Source of the DNA: Paracoccus shanxieyensis
GTDB taxonomy: Bacteria; Pseudomonadota; Alphaproteobacteria; Rhodobacterales; Rhodobacteraceae
Reading direction: 5' to 3'
NCBI RefSeq assembly: GCF_009711265.1
Contig: NZ_WMII01000006.1
Span: 62,001-126,000, forward strand
DNA length: 64,000 bases
Position 1 is the first letter of the stretch. Every line of letters begins with the position of its first letter. Both the position numbers and the translations under genes were made by a program. Below, piece by piece: positions 23,969-32,381 of the stretch. The notes under the pieces are model-generated. The model saw only the letters and a list, made by a program, of their open reading frames with translations, had not been told where the DNA came from and did not search any database.

Positions 23969-25636
23969 TCAGGGTGTGGCCGAGGCGGCTTCCTGTTCGG
24001 TCGCGGGCTTGTCGGGATCATAGCCCGGACGGATGCGGTCGAACTGCGTCGGGTGCACCTGTCCCAGCCAGGTTTCGGTCAGCGGCGTGCCGTCCTTGGC
24101 CGCCAGATAGGCGCGGATATCCGCCGTCTCGACCCCTTCGGCGGCAATGTCGAAGATCAGCCGCCAGCGCGAGGTGCCGACCACGGGCAGGGCATAGGAC
24201 TGCACGATCTGGACGCGCTCGGGCACGGTGACCTGCGGCGTCACGCCGTCCTGCTGGCCCAGCTTGCCGATCGCGTCGCCGTCGAAGTCGATGGCGACCT
24301 TCAGGTGACCGAAGGGACGCGGCTGGCCCGGCACGCCGCCCGCGCCGATGCGGGTGGCGACGGTCTTGGCCAGCGGCTGCGGCACGGGGGCATCGGCCAT
24401 CCAGGTCAGGTCGTAATTGAAATCAAGCTCTTGTCCCGGTTGCGGCTTTTCCTCCGGGTTCCAGAACGAGACGATATTGTCATAGATCTCATCATCGGTC
24501 GGGATCTCGATCAGCTGGATCTGACCCTTGCCCCAATCGCCCTTGGGCGCGATCCAGACCGAGGCGCGCTTGTCATAGAACACGCCGTCATCTTCGTAAT
24601 TCTCGAACCGGCGGTCGCGCTGGATCAGGCCGAAGCCCTGCGGGTTTTCCGTGGCAAAGCTGGAGGTGACGACGCGCGGCGGGTTCATCAGCGGACGCCA
24701 GATCTGTTCGCCATTGCCCATCACCATCATCAGCCCGTCGGCGTCATGCACTTCCGGGCGCCAGTCGAAGGCCAGAACGCGGTTGGTTTCGGAATACCAA
24801 TACATCGAGGTCAGCGGCGCGACGCCCAGCCGTTCGACCGAGTTGCGGAAGAACAGCTTCGACGAAATCGCCATCTTCTGGCCCTGACCCGGCGTGCCCT
24901 TGGTGATGTCCATGCGGTAGGCGCCCGAGACCGAGGGGCTGTCCATCAGCGCATAGATGGTGACATCGGCGCTGCCATCGGTGGGCTTTTCGATGTAGAA
25001 TTCCTTGAACAGCGGGAATTCCTCTGGCTCGGACATGCCGGAATTCAGCGCAAGGCCGCGGGCCGACATGCCATATTGGCCCTGCGGTCCCGAGGTGCGG
25101 AAATAGGACGCGCCCAGAAAGCTGATCCAGTCGGTTTTCAGGTCTTCGTCCATCAGGCGGAAGCCCGCAAAGCCCGTGCCCTTGGTCAGTTGCTTGGCCG
25201 GGCTGTCGGCGGGCATGTCGAAGAAGCGGGCGTCATAGGTGATCTCGCGCGCCTTGCCATCCTCGACGGTGCTGATCTTGACGGGATTGCGGAAATAGGT
25301 GCCCAGATGGAAGAACTGCACCGGCACGTCGCCCACCTTCACGGTGGTTTCGGGGCGGAAGACGATCTTCCAATGCGCGTCATAGTCGATCTTGTCCAGC
25401 ACTTCGGGCTGTTCGACGACGGGGGCGACAAAGGGTTTCGCCGCCAGTTCGCGCGCGCTGGCGGCCAGCGTGTCGAAGCTGAAATCCTGCGCCTGACCCA
25501 GCGTGGGCTGGAAGGCATCGGCGGTGGTTGTGGCGTCCTGCGCCATGGCGGCGAGGAGATTGGCGGGCAGAAGCGGCTGGCCAAGCGTCAGGGCAAGGGC
25601 TGCGGCACAAAGGGCGGCGGGACTGCGAAGGCGCAA
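23969..25636 (-). CDS. opgG: Periplasmic glucan biosynthesis protein OpgG
   Basis: About 555 residues, family-normal. The chosen start is TTG at 25636: ACGGAG lies at good spacing upstream and the product then begins with a clean signal peptide (MRLRSPAALCAAALALTLGQ, cleavage near AMAQ). In-frame starts further upstream add 54 residues without signal character. The mature protein has OpgG hallmarks such as ALNSGMSEPEEFPLFKEFY, APLTSMYWYSETNR and FGLIQRDRRFENYEDDGVFYD. It shapes osmoregulated periplasmic glucans. No opgH glucosyltransferase gene is in the window. Confidence 0.9.
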   Translation of the reverse strand: MRLRSPAALCAAALALTLGQPLLPANLLAAMAQDATTTADAFQPTLGQAQDFSFDTLAASARELAAKPFVAPVVEQPEVLDKIDYDAHWKIVFRPETTVKVGDVPVQFFHLGTYFRNPVKISTVEDGKAREITYDARFFDMPADSPAKQLTKGTGFAGFRLMDEDLKTDWISFLGASYFRTSGPQGQYGMSARGLALNSGMSEPEEFPLFKEFYIEKPTDGSADVTIYALMDSPSVSGAYRMDITKGTPGQGQKMAISSKLFFRNSVERLGVAPLTSMYWYSETNRVLAFDWRPEVHDADGLMMVMGNGEQIWRPLMNPPRVVTSSFATENPQGFGLIQRDRRFENYEDDGVFYDKRASVWIAPKGDWGKGQIQLIEIPTDDEIYDNIVSFWNPEEKPQPGQELDFNYDLTWMADAPVPQPLAKTVATRIGAGGVPGQPRPFGHLKVAIDFDGDAIGKLGQQDGVTPQVTVPERVQIVQSYALPVVGTSRWRLIFDIAAEGVETADIRAYLAAKDGTPLTETWLGQVHPTQFDRIRPGYDPDKPATEQEAASATP

Positions 25637-25804
25637 GTTGGAACTCCGTTCGGTCAGCGGGACAGCATTGATGAGCAAGGGAAATGCCCTGTGCCAAGGT
25701 TTGTTCCCATCGCTATTTTGACTGCGGGATTCTGGCAAGCAAATAGCAAGAACCCGCGCAAAAAGCGCGGATCCCTGCCGGTTTTGCACGCGGTCCACGG
25801 CGAT

Positions 25805-25831
25805 GCCGCGCCGGAACGGGTCCGGCGCGGC
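25805..25831. terminator. GC-rich hairpin between the RTX gene and opgG
   Basis: An 11-bp perfect stem (GCCGCGCCGGA and its complement) with a 5-base loop lies about 65 bp beyond the RTX-gene stop on the minus strand and about 170 bp before the opgG start. No T-run follows, so termination is uncertain. Confidence 0.45.
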
Positions 25832-25897
25832 GGGCTATCCTGCCTTTGTTTGCGATGGTCTGCTGCCCCGTCTGGCGGTCCCGGACTTGCGCCGGGT

Positions 25898-26635
25898 TTA
25901 CCAGATGAAGTCGTCGCCCCCCAGCTGGTTCAGGCGCGTGTCCTCGATCACCAGACGGTCGCCGCCATGGGTGATGATGACATCGTTTCCGACCTGACGG
26001 GCCGCGCCGCGCACATCGCCCCAGCTGTCGAAACGGGTGTAATGCGACAGGTTGATGCGGTCGTCATCGGTTTCAAAATCGGTGATGACATCGCGCCCGC
26101 CATTCCAGACGAACACGTCCGAGCCTTCGCCGCCCGACATGGTGTCATGGCCCGCGCCGCCGTCCAGCGTGTCATTGCCTTCATGCGCGGTGATGCGGTC
26201 ATTGCCCGCCTGACCCAGCATCCGGTCGTCGCCTTCGCCGCCAAGGATGACATCGTTGCCCGCCCCGGCCAGCACGGTGTCATTGCCTTCGCCCGCGTTG
26301 ATGTAGTCGTTGCCGGTGCCCGACACGGCCATGTCGTTGCCTTCGCCCAGCTGGATATTGTTGGTGCCGTTGCCGGCATGCACGGTGTCATTGCCTTCGC
26401 CGGCATTGATCACGTCATTGCCGGCGCCAGCCGACACGAAGTCATTGCCTTCGCCCGCGACGACGCGGTTATGGCCTTCGCCCGCATAGATGCGGTCATT
26501 GCCTTCGCCGCCGTCGATGGTGTCATTGCCGTTGAAGCCATAGATGGTGTCATCGCCCGACATGCCGAACAGGCGGTCGGCGACATTGGTGCCGTTGATG
26601 CGGTTGCTGTCGTCATTGCCACGGATGGTTGCCAT
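25898..26635 (-). CDS. RTX-repeat calcium-binding protein
   Basis: 245 residues from the ATG at 26635, which follows GAGGAT; an upstream in-frame start lacks a binding site. Nearly the whole protein is made of nonapeptide repeats of the GGxGNDxxx / AGEGNDxxx type (about 17), which fold as a Ca2+-binding beta-roll. The C-terminus (GGRDVITDFETDDDRINLSH) resembles the tail of type I secreted RTX proteins, so secretion is inferred. No enzymatic domain is present, and no hlyBD-type exporter is adjacent. It may be a small extracellular matrix or surface protein. Confidence 0.85.
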   Translation of the reverse strand: MATIRGNDDSNRINGTNVADRLFGMSGDDTIYGFNGNDTIDGGEGNDRIYAGEGHNRVVAGEGNDFVSAGAGNDVINAGEGNDTVHAGNGTNNIQLGEGNDMAVSGTGNDYINAGEGNDTVLAGAGNDVILGGEGDDRMLGQAGNDRITAHEGNDTLDGGAGHDTMSGGEGSDVFVWNGGRDVITDFETDDDRINLSHYTRFDSWGDVRGAARQVGNDVIITHGGDRLVIEDTRLNQLGGDDFIW

Positions 26636-26830
26636 GGGATCCTCGCTGATGTTGCCGGCGGTCAGGTCTTGCGCGGTCAGGCTGCCGGTTCGGCCGTATT
26701 CCACGTCGTCCGGCAGGGTTACGCGGCAGACCGCGCGACTATTCCGCGCGGCGGTGAAATTTTTGCGTCAGGGGGGAAAAATGGCGGGGCCTGAAAGCGG
26801 GGCCTAAAAAGGCCGTGCGCCATGAAAAAA

Positions 26831-26850
26831 GGCGGCCATGACGGGCCGCC
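26831..26850 (-). terminator. Rho-independent terminator of the sigma/anti-sigma operon
   Basis: A 7-bp GGCGGCC stem with a 6-base loop lies 26 bp past the anti-sigma stop on the minus strand and is followed there by six T residues. Confidence 0.85.
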
Positions 26851-26875
26851 CGAATGCGCAGGGAAGGCGGGCGTT

Positions 26876-27649
26876 TCAGTTCGGCGGCAGGCCTTCGGCA
26901 CTGTCGCCAAGGGCTGCGGCCTCTTCCTCGGGGGTCAGCGGCTGGTCGGCGCCCACGGCCTGCAGCGCCGCGTCGATCGCGCTTTCATCCGAGGCGGGCT
27001 GGAACGTGCCGTCCTGCGTCGCCGACAGCGCGGCGAAGCGCTGTTGCCAGCCCTCGGTGCCGCGACAGGCCAGCACGATGCGGATGGTGCTGTCGCGCAC
27101 GGTTTCATATTCGCGGCAAAGCTGGCCTTCATCGCCGCGATACGAGGCGATCATGGAAAGCTGCGTGCCGTCATCCAGCCCCCGCACCTGCCCGGCGCGC
27201 AATTCGTCCAGCGCCGCGATCTCGGGCTGGGCCAGACCTTGCGGGGCGGGTGCGCCCGATTGCTGCCACCAGCCAAAGACCAAGGCCGCCAGCGCAACCG
27301 AGGCCGCCGCCGCAAGCCACGGACGCCGGTTCAGGTTGGCGGGGGCGGGCGGCGTGGTTTGCTGCGGTTTGGGCTGTTGCGGTTTGGGCTGTTGCGGTGC
27401 GGGCTGGGCTGCGGCGCGGATCATTGCGGCAAGGGGATCTTCGGAATGCCCTGCGTCGGGTTGGCCCGCATCGGGTTGACCCGTGTCGGATTGGCGCCAT
27501 TCGCCCAGCAGGCGGCGGGTTTCGGTAAACCGCGCCAGCCGCCTTTGCAGATCGGGATCGGCCGCGACGGCGCGGCGCAGGGCCTCGGCGCGGTCCGCGT
27601 CCAGCTGGCCATCGGCAAGCGCCATCAGGGTTTCGTCGTCGATCTGCAT
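26876..27649 (-). CDS. Membrane-anchored anti-sigma factor
   Basis: 257 residues. The N-terminal 65 residues (LMALADGQLDADRAEALRRA and the following helices) resemble the zinc-less anti-sigma domain of ECF partners. Two short repeat tracts follow (GQPDAGQPDAG and QQPKPQQPKPQQ), then one membrane helix near residue 110 (PWLAAAASVALAALVFGWW) and a periplasmic domain with two Cys. It should hold the sigma factor encoded 50 bp upstream at the membrane until a signal arrives. The repeats look like a flexible linker and could vary in length between strains. Confidence 0.8.
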   Translation of the reverse strand: MQIDDETLMALADGQLDADRAEALRRAVAADPDLQRRLARFTETRRLLGEWRQSDTGQPDAGQPDAGHSEDPLAAMIRAAAQPAPQQPKPQQPKPQQTTPPAPANLNRRPWLAAAASVALAALVFGWWQQSGAPAPQGLAQPEIAALDELRAGQVRGLDDGTQLSMIASYRGDEGQLCREYETVRDSTIRIVLACRGTEGWQQRFAALSATQDGTFQPASDESAIDAALQAVGADQPLTPEEEAAALGDSAEGLPPN

Positions 27650-27699
27650 GGTCCTATCCTGTCAGCCGCCGGGGTTGCGCATGGTCTACGCGCCGCCGG

Positions 27700-28191
27700 T
27701 CATTTTAATCCCAGTTTTTCCGCCAGCGCGAGGCGGGCGCGCGCCAGCCGGCTCATGACCGTGCCCATGGGGATGTCCAGCGTGCGGGCGGTTTCGGCAT
27801 AGCTCATTTCTTCGACACAGACGAGATGCAGCACCTCGCGCTGGTCTTCGGGCAGGGTCAGCATGGCCTCCTGGACGTGGCGCAGCATGATGCGCGCCTC
27901 AAGGCCGGGGGCGGGATCGGTGGGCAGCGCCTCGGGGATGTCGAAGACATCGACCTGAGTGCCCTGCGTCTTTTGCCGCCGGGTCTGGTCGATCCATGCG
28001 TTGCGCATGATGCGAAACAGCCACGGTTCAATACGTGAGGTGGCGTCGAAGCTGGCGGCATTGGCGATGGCGCGTTCGACGGTGATCTGCACCAGATCGT
28101 CGGCCAGATCCTTGCGCCGCGACAAGGACAGCGCGAAGCGGCGAAGGTTGGGCAGAAGGGCGATCAGGGCCTGACTGAAAGCCGCATCCAT
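27700..28191 (-). CDS. ECF-type RNA polymerase sigma factor
   Basis: 163 residues. Region 2 is visible near residues 10-75 (LADDLVQITVERAIANAASFD, then PWLFRIMRNAWIDQTRRQ) and region 4 near residues 105-155 (LPEDQREVLHLVCVEEMSYA and IPMGTVMSRLARAR). It would direct polymerase to a small regulon. It is followed by its anti-sigma factor and is divergent from the protease gene, with 96 bp between starts; that region probably carries both promoters, though I could not fix the -35/-10 elements by eye. Confidence 0.9.
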   Translation of the reverse strand: MDAAFSQALIALLPNLRRFALSLSRRKDLADDLVQITVERAIANAASFDATSRIEPWLFRIMRNAWIDQTRRQKTQGTQVDVFDIPEALPTDPAPGLEARIMLRHVQEAMLTLPEDQREVLHLVCVEEMSYAETARTLDIPMGTVMSRLARARLALAEKLGLK

Positions 28192-28287
28192 GAAACCTCC
28201 GAAACTTGGACATCACGCATCATTCGGGGAATAATAGAGGGGTTGGGACGTGGAATGTCCAGCAAGCCGTCCCACAGGAGAAGCCCG

Positions 28288-29571
28288 ATGCCACGATTTC
28301 CGCTGATTTTTGCCATGCTGGCCGCGATGCTGGTGCTGGAGCTCGCGCCGCAGGGCTGGGGGATGCAGGTCGCCGCCGCATGGGCCGATGACCATGACGA
28401 CGATGATGATGATGACGACGACGCGCAGCCGCGCCGCAGGCCCGCGCCGCAACAGGCCCCGCGTGTCCGCGCGCCTGCGCCGCCGCCCGCCTTTGCCGCC
28501 AATGAGATTCTGGTCCGCGGCCTTGCCCAACCCGATATCGAGGCGCTGCGGGCGCAGGGCTTTCAGCCGTTGCGGCGCGCCACCCTGTCCTCGGGCGAGA
28601 CACTGATCCGGCTGCGCAAGCCGCGCCATATGACGATGGCCGAGGCCCGCGCCGCCGTCCGCGCCCGCGAAACCGGGGGCAGCGCGGATTTCAACCATTT
28701 CTATCGCCCTGAACAGGGGCCAGCCTGTCGCGGCATCGACTGTCCCGCGCGCCAGATGATCGCATGGCCTGCGGGCACCGCCAGTTGCGGCACCGCACCG
28801 CGCATCGGCATGGTCGATACCGGCATCAATGCCAGTCATCCGGTCTTTGCCGACAGCCGCCTGCATGTGCATCGCATCGGCGAGGGGCGCAATGTCGATC
28901 CCTCGGGTCAGATCCACGGCACCTCGGTTGCGGCGCTGCTGGTTGGGCAGGCCGACAGCCGCTCGCCCGGGCTGGTGCCGGGGGCCGAGCTGATCGCCGT
29001 CGATGCCTTTCATCTGGCGGGCAAGGATGAGCGCGCCGACGCCTTCGACCTGATCGAGGCGCTGGATTATCTGGGCGCGGCCAAGGTGGGCATCATCAAC
29101 CTGTCGCTGGCCGGTCCGCATAACGCAGCCCTTGCGCGGCAGGTGCGGTTGCTGGACGGCGCGGGCATCGTGATGGTGGCGGCGGCGGGCAATGGCGGGC
29201 CGGGCGCGAAACCCGCATATCCCGCCGCCTATGAGCCGGTGATCGCGGTGACGGCGGTGGACCGGCGCGAACAGGTCTATCGCCGGGCCGGGCGGGGCAA
29301 GCATATCGATTTCGCCGCGCCGGGGGTCGATATCTGGACTGCCGCCTCGGTCAGTGGCGCGCGCACCAAGACCGGCACATCCTTTGCCGCGCCCTTTGTC
29401 ACGGCGGCGGCGGCGCTGCTGATGCAAAGCCAGCCCGGCATCGCGCCCGACATGCTGCGCGTGCGGTTGCAGGCCGCCGCCCGCGATCTGGGATCCAAAG
29501 GGCATGATGATGTCTTCGGGCATGGGCTGGTGATCCCGGCCAATCCCTGCATGGCCGTCGCCGCCCCCTGA
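28288..29571 (+). CDS. Exported subtilisin-like serine protease (S8)
   Basis: 427 residues from the ATG at 28288, preceded by ACAGGAG. A signal peptide covers the first ~30 residues. Mature protein begins with an acidic tract of nine consecutive Asp followed by a Pro/Arg-rich linker, then the peptidase domain with catalytic Asp177 (MVDTGIN), His210 (HGTSVAAL) and Ser365 (GTSFAAP). The region between linker and catalytic domain looks like an inhibitor-type propeptide. It is divergent from the ECF sigma gene, so the sigma pathway may control it or it may cleave the anti-sigma factor. A terminator follows. Confidence 0.87.
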   Translation: MPRFPLIFAMLAAMLVLELAPQGWGMQVAAAWADDHDDDDDDDDDAQPRRRPAPQQAPRVRAPAPPPAFAANEILVRGLAQPDIEALRAQGFQPLRRATLSSGETLIRLRKPRHMTMAEARAAVRARETGGSADFNHFYRPEQGPACRGIDCPARQMIAWPAGTASCGTAPRIGMVDTGINASHPVFADSRLHVHRIGEGRNVDPSGQIHGTSVAALLVGQADSRSPGLVPGAELIAVDAFHLAGKDERADAFDLIEALDYLGAAKVGIINLSLAGPHNAALARQVRLLDGAGIVMVAAAGNGGPGAKPAYPAAYEPVIAVTAVDRREQVYRRAGRGKHIDFAAPGVDIWTAASVSGARTKTGTSFAAPFVTAAAALLMQSQPGIAPDMLRVRLQAAARDLGSKGHDDVFGHGLVIPANPCMAVAAP

Positions 29572-29595
29572 GAGACCGGCCCGCGCCGCGCCGCG

Positions 29596-29618
29596 AAGCC
29601 GTCCCTGCGGGGCGGCTT
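29596..29618 (+). terminator. Rho-independent terminator of the protease gene
   Basis: A 10-bp stem with one G-U pair (AAGCCGTCCC / GGGGCGGCTT) and a 3-base loop, ending in a T-run, lies 25 bp after the stop codon. Confidence 0.85.
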
Positions 29619-29621
29619 TTT

Positions 29622-30060
29622 GCTGTCTGCGGGCATCGGATAACTGAACCGATCAGTCGATTCTTGCGCCGGAATGCCGCGCCGCAGCGCCGGGCGGGTG
29701 GATTTCAGAAAAATCGCGGCGGCGGATCTGACAGGTGGCGGTTTCTTGCCGGTCGGGACCGCCTTTTGCCGCGCGAGTCCGGCGCCGGGACTGGTCTGAC
29801 CAACAGACAGGTCGAATTTCCCCGAATACAACCTGAGGATGACGAGTTTGTGGGTGGCGGGAACCCGCCGCCGAACATGCTGCGATGCAGCACATCCGGG
29901 GCGATATCGGGCTTTTCCCACGCCCTGCTGACCAAAGCTGTCAGAGACGCGTCAGGAGAAGCCTGCTTACCTGAGGTCATGCGACGGTCGGCCCAGAACC
30001 GACCCGCACCCATCCCGGGCCGCCACAAGACCGGCAGCCCGACAAGCGAAAGGACCATCG
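29622..30060. other. Intergenic region before the carbonic anhydrase gene
   Basis: About 440 bp with overlapping chance frames on both strands but no codon bias or familiar product. It should contain the promoter of the carbonic anhydrase/SulP genes. The last bases (GCGAAAGGACC) serve as ribosome binding site for the carbonic anhydrase. Confidence 0.5.
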
Positions 30061-30759
30061 ATGCCTGATTTCATGAAGGGGATCACCAGTTTCCGCGGGG
30101 ACGTTTTCCCGCAACAGGCCGCGCTTTACCGGCAATTGGCGCATGAGGGTCAAAGCCCGCAGGCCCTGATGATTTCCTGCGCTGACAGCCGCGTCATGCC
30201 CGAGGCGATCACGCAATCGGGCCCCGGAGAGCTGTTCGTCTGTCGCAATGCCGGAAACATCGTGCCGCCGTTTTCGACGATGAATGGCGGTGTGTCCTCG
30301 GCCATCGAATATGGCGTGATGGCGCTGGGGGTGCGCGACATCATCGTCTGCGGCCATTCGGAATGCGGCGCGATGAAGGGCCTGTGCTGCCCGCATCTGC
30401 TGGAGCCGATGCCCAATGTCGCCGCCTGGCTGCGTCACAGCCACGCCGCGCATTCGGTGGTGTCGCAAGCCTATCCGCAGGGCCTGAGCGAGCCGGACAT
30501 GATCCGCGCCGTCGCGCTGGAAAACGTGCTGGTGCAGCTGGATCACCTGCGCACGCATCCTTCGGTCGCGGCGAAGCTGGCGCAGGGTGAGATCACGCTG
30601 CATGGCTGGTTCTTCGACATCGAGACTGGCGGCGTGCTGGTCTATGACGGCGAGAAACGCGAATTCGTGCTGCCCCGCGACGGCCAGGACCTGCCGGTCG
30701 CGATCCGGGGCCGCATCCAGCCGCAGCTTGCCGCGCAGGCCACCATCGCGGCGGAGTGA
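30061..30759 (+). CDS. Beta-class carbonic anhydrase
   Basis: 232 residues, cytoplasmic. Zinc ligands are in place: Cys40 and Asp42-x-Arg44 (SCADSR), His99 and Cys102 (GHSECG). It interconverts CO2 and bicarbonate. A GAAAGGACC site precedes the ATG. The stop is followed five bases later by the SulP start, so both are made from one mRNA. Pairing with a SulP carrier suggests that bicarbonate taken up or produced here is handed between the two proteins. Confidence 0.93.
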   Translation: MPDFMKGITSFRGDVFPQQAALYRQLAHEGQSPQALMISCADSRVMPEAITQSGPGELFVCRNAGNIVPPFSTMNGGVSSAIEYGVMALGVRDIIVCGHSECGAMKGLCCPHLLEPMPNVAAWLRHSHAAHSVVSQAYPQGLSEPDMIRAVALENVLVQLDHLRTHPSVAAKLAQGEITLHGWFFDIETGGVLVYDGEKREFVLPRDGQDLPVAIRGRIQPQLAAQATIAAE

Positions 30760-30764
30760 CGATC

Positions 30765-32291
30765 ATGCAGAAATACGCCTCCTCATTCTCGCGTGATTTT
30801 GCCGCTTCGCTGGTGGTCTTTCTGGTGGCCATGCCGCTGTGTCTGGGCATCGCCATCGCCTCGGGCGTGCCTGTGGCGATGGGGCTGATCTCGGGCGTCA
30901 TCGGCGGCATCGTCGTGGGCTTTCTGGCCGGATCGCCCTTGCAGGTGACGGGACCGGCGGCGGGGCTTGCCGTCATCGTCTTTGGCTTCGTGCAGGAATA
31001 CGGCATCGCCATGCTGGGTCCGGTGCTGGTGCTGGCCGGGATCATCCAGATCGCCGCCGGGTTTCTGCGCATGGGATCGTGGTTCCGCTCGATCTCGCCG
31101 GCGGTGGTGCATGGGATGCTGACGGGCATTGGCATCCTGATCATTCTTGGCCAGATCCATGTGCTGATGGGCAGCGCGCCCGCCGCACATGCGACCGACA
31201 ATATCGCCGCGATGGACGAAAGCGTGTCGCGCGTGCTGGGCGACACGGTGTCGTCCGAGACGCTGGCGCTGCTGATCGGCCTGATTTCGCTGCTGGCGAT
31301 GCTGGGCTGGGAAAAGATGCGCCCGACATCGCTGGCGCTGGTGCCCGGCGCGCTGATCGGCGTGGGCGCGGGCACGGTGCTGACGGCGTTGATGAACCTG
31401 CCCATTCCGCGCGTCGAGGTGCCGGATTCGATCTTTTCCAGCATCGCGCTGCCGACGGTCGAGAATTTCGCCCGCATGACCGAACCGGGACTGATCGTCG
31501 CCGCCGTGGTCATCGCCATCATCGCCAGCGCCGAGACGCTGCTGTCGGCGGCCGCCGTCGACCGGATGCATGACGGCGAACGCACCCGGCTGAACAAGGA
31601 GCTGTTTGCGCAGGGCGTCGGCAACGGCTTGTGCGGGGTGCTTGGCGGTCTGCCGATCACCGGCGTGATCGTGCGGTCCTCGGCCAATGTGCAGGCGGGG
31701 GCCCGGACGCGGGCCTCGACCATCATGCATGGCATCTGGATTCTGGCGCTGATCGCGGCGCTGCCGGGGCTGTTGGGTCTGGTGCCGCTGACGGCGCTGG
31801 CGGCGGTGCTGCTGGTGACCGGCTGGCGTCTGATCGGCATTCACCATGTCCGCGAATTGCTGACCAATCACGGGTTCTTCCCGGTGGCGATCTGGGTGGC
31901 GACGGTGGTGATGGTGGTGACGCATGACCTGCTGGTCGGCGTGGGCATCGGCCTGGCGCTGTCGCTGGTCGAGGTGCTGCCGTGGCTGGTGCGCCGCTTT
32001 TCGATCAGGCGGACCGAGCAGGGTGACGCGATCCGCCTTGGCCTTGACGGGGCCGCGACCTGCCGCAGCGTGCCCGCGATGCTGGAGACGCTGGAGAACC
32101 TGCCCGAAGGCCGCAAGGTCTGTCTGGACGGTCAGAAGCTGAACTATATGGACCATACCAGCGCCGAGACGATCTGCGAATGGGTCCGGCGCGAGACGCG
32201 GGCCGGCCGCCCCGTCGAGGTGCTGGCGCCGCAGCAAAGCGATCCGCGGATCGGGCGGATCTTCGCGCGGCTCTCCTCCGAGACTGCCTGA
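30765..32291 (+). CDS. SulP/SLC26 family anion transporter
   Basis: 508 residues from the ATG at 30765, with GGAG of the preceding gene end as binding site; a GTG nine bases earlier overlaps the upstream stop and is an alternative. Ten to fourteen membrane helices with LVVFLVAMPLCLGIAIASGV at the N-terminus and GLPITGVIVRSSANVQAGA in the core are typical of SulP. A C-terminal STAS domain (about residues 410-508) is present. Sulfate, bicarbonate or other anions are possible; linkage to a carbonic anhydrase favours bicarbonate. Confidence 0.88.
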   Translation: MQKYASSFSRDFAASLVVFLVAMPLCLGIAIASGVPVAMGLISGVIGGIVVGFLAGSPLQVTGPAAGLAVIVFGFVQEYGIAMLGPVLVLAGIIQIAAGFLRMGSWFRSISPAVVHGMLTGIGILIILGQIHVLMGSAPAAHATDNIAAMDESVSRVLGDTVSSETLALLIGLISLLAMLGWEKMRPTSLALVPGALIGVGAGTVLTALMNLPIPRVEVPDSIFSSIALPTVENFARMTEPGLIVAAVVIAIIASAETLLSAAAVDRMHDGERTRLNKELFAQGVGNGLCGVLGGLPITGVIVRSSANVQAGARTRASTIMHGIWILALIAALPGLLGLVPLTALAAVLLVTGWRLIGIHHVRELLTNHGFFPVAIWVATVVMVVTHDLLVGVGIGLALSLVEVLPWLVRRFSIRRTEQGDAIRLGLDGAATCRSVPAMLETLENLPEGRKVCLDGQKLNYMDHTSAETICEWVRRETRAGRPVEVLAPQQSDPRIGRIFARLSSETA

Positions 32292-32314
32292 GCGGGTCCA
32301 TTGCCGAAATCTTT

Positions 32315-32342
32315 CGTGGCGCCGGGAACGACCGGCGCCACG
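32315..32342. terminator. Strong hairpin between SulP and FNT genes
   Basis: A perfect 11-bp stem (CGTGGCGCCGG and complement) with a 6-base loop begins 24 bp after the SulP stop and ends 39 bp before the FNT start. No T-run follows, so it may reduce read-through or stabilise the upstream mRNA. Confidence 0.55.
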
Positions 32343-32381
32343 TCGCGCTTGTGGCTGTGGCATTTGCAGGATGACACAGGC

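Noticed and set aside
25948..26622. Regular short repeats that might look like a CRISPR array
   Set aside because: The periodicity is the 27-bp codon repeat of the RTX nonapeptides; there are no unique spacers and no cas genes.
24053..26794. 913-residue plus-strand open frame
   Set aside because: Antisense shadow of opgG and the RTX gene; the repetitive part only mirrors the RTX nonapeptide repeats.
29664..30068. 134-residue plus-strand frame before the carbonic anhydrase
   Set aside because: Atypical composition, overlaps the carbonic anhydrase binding site, no family.
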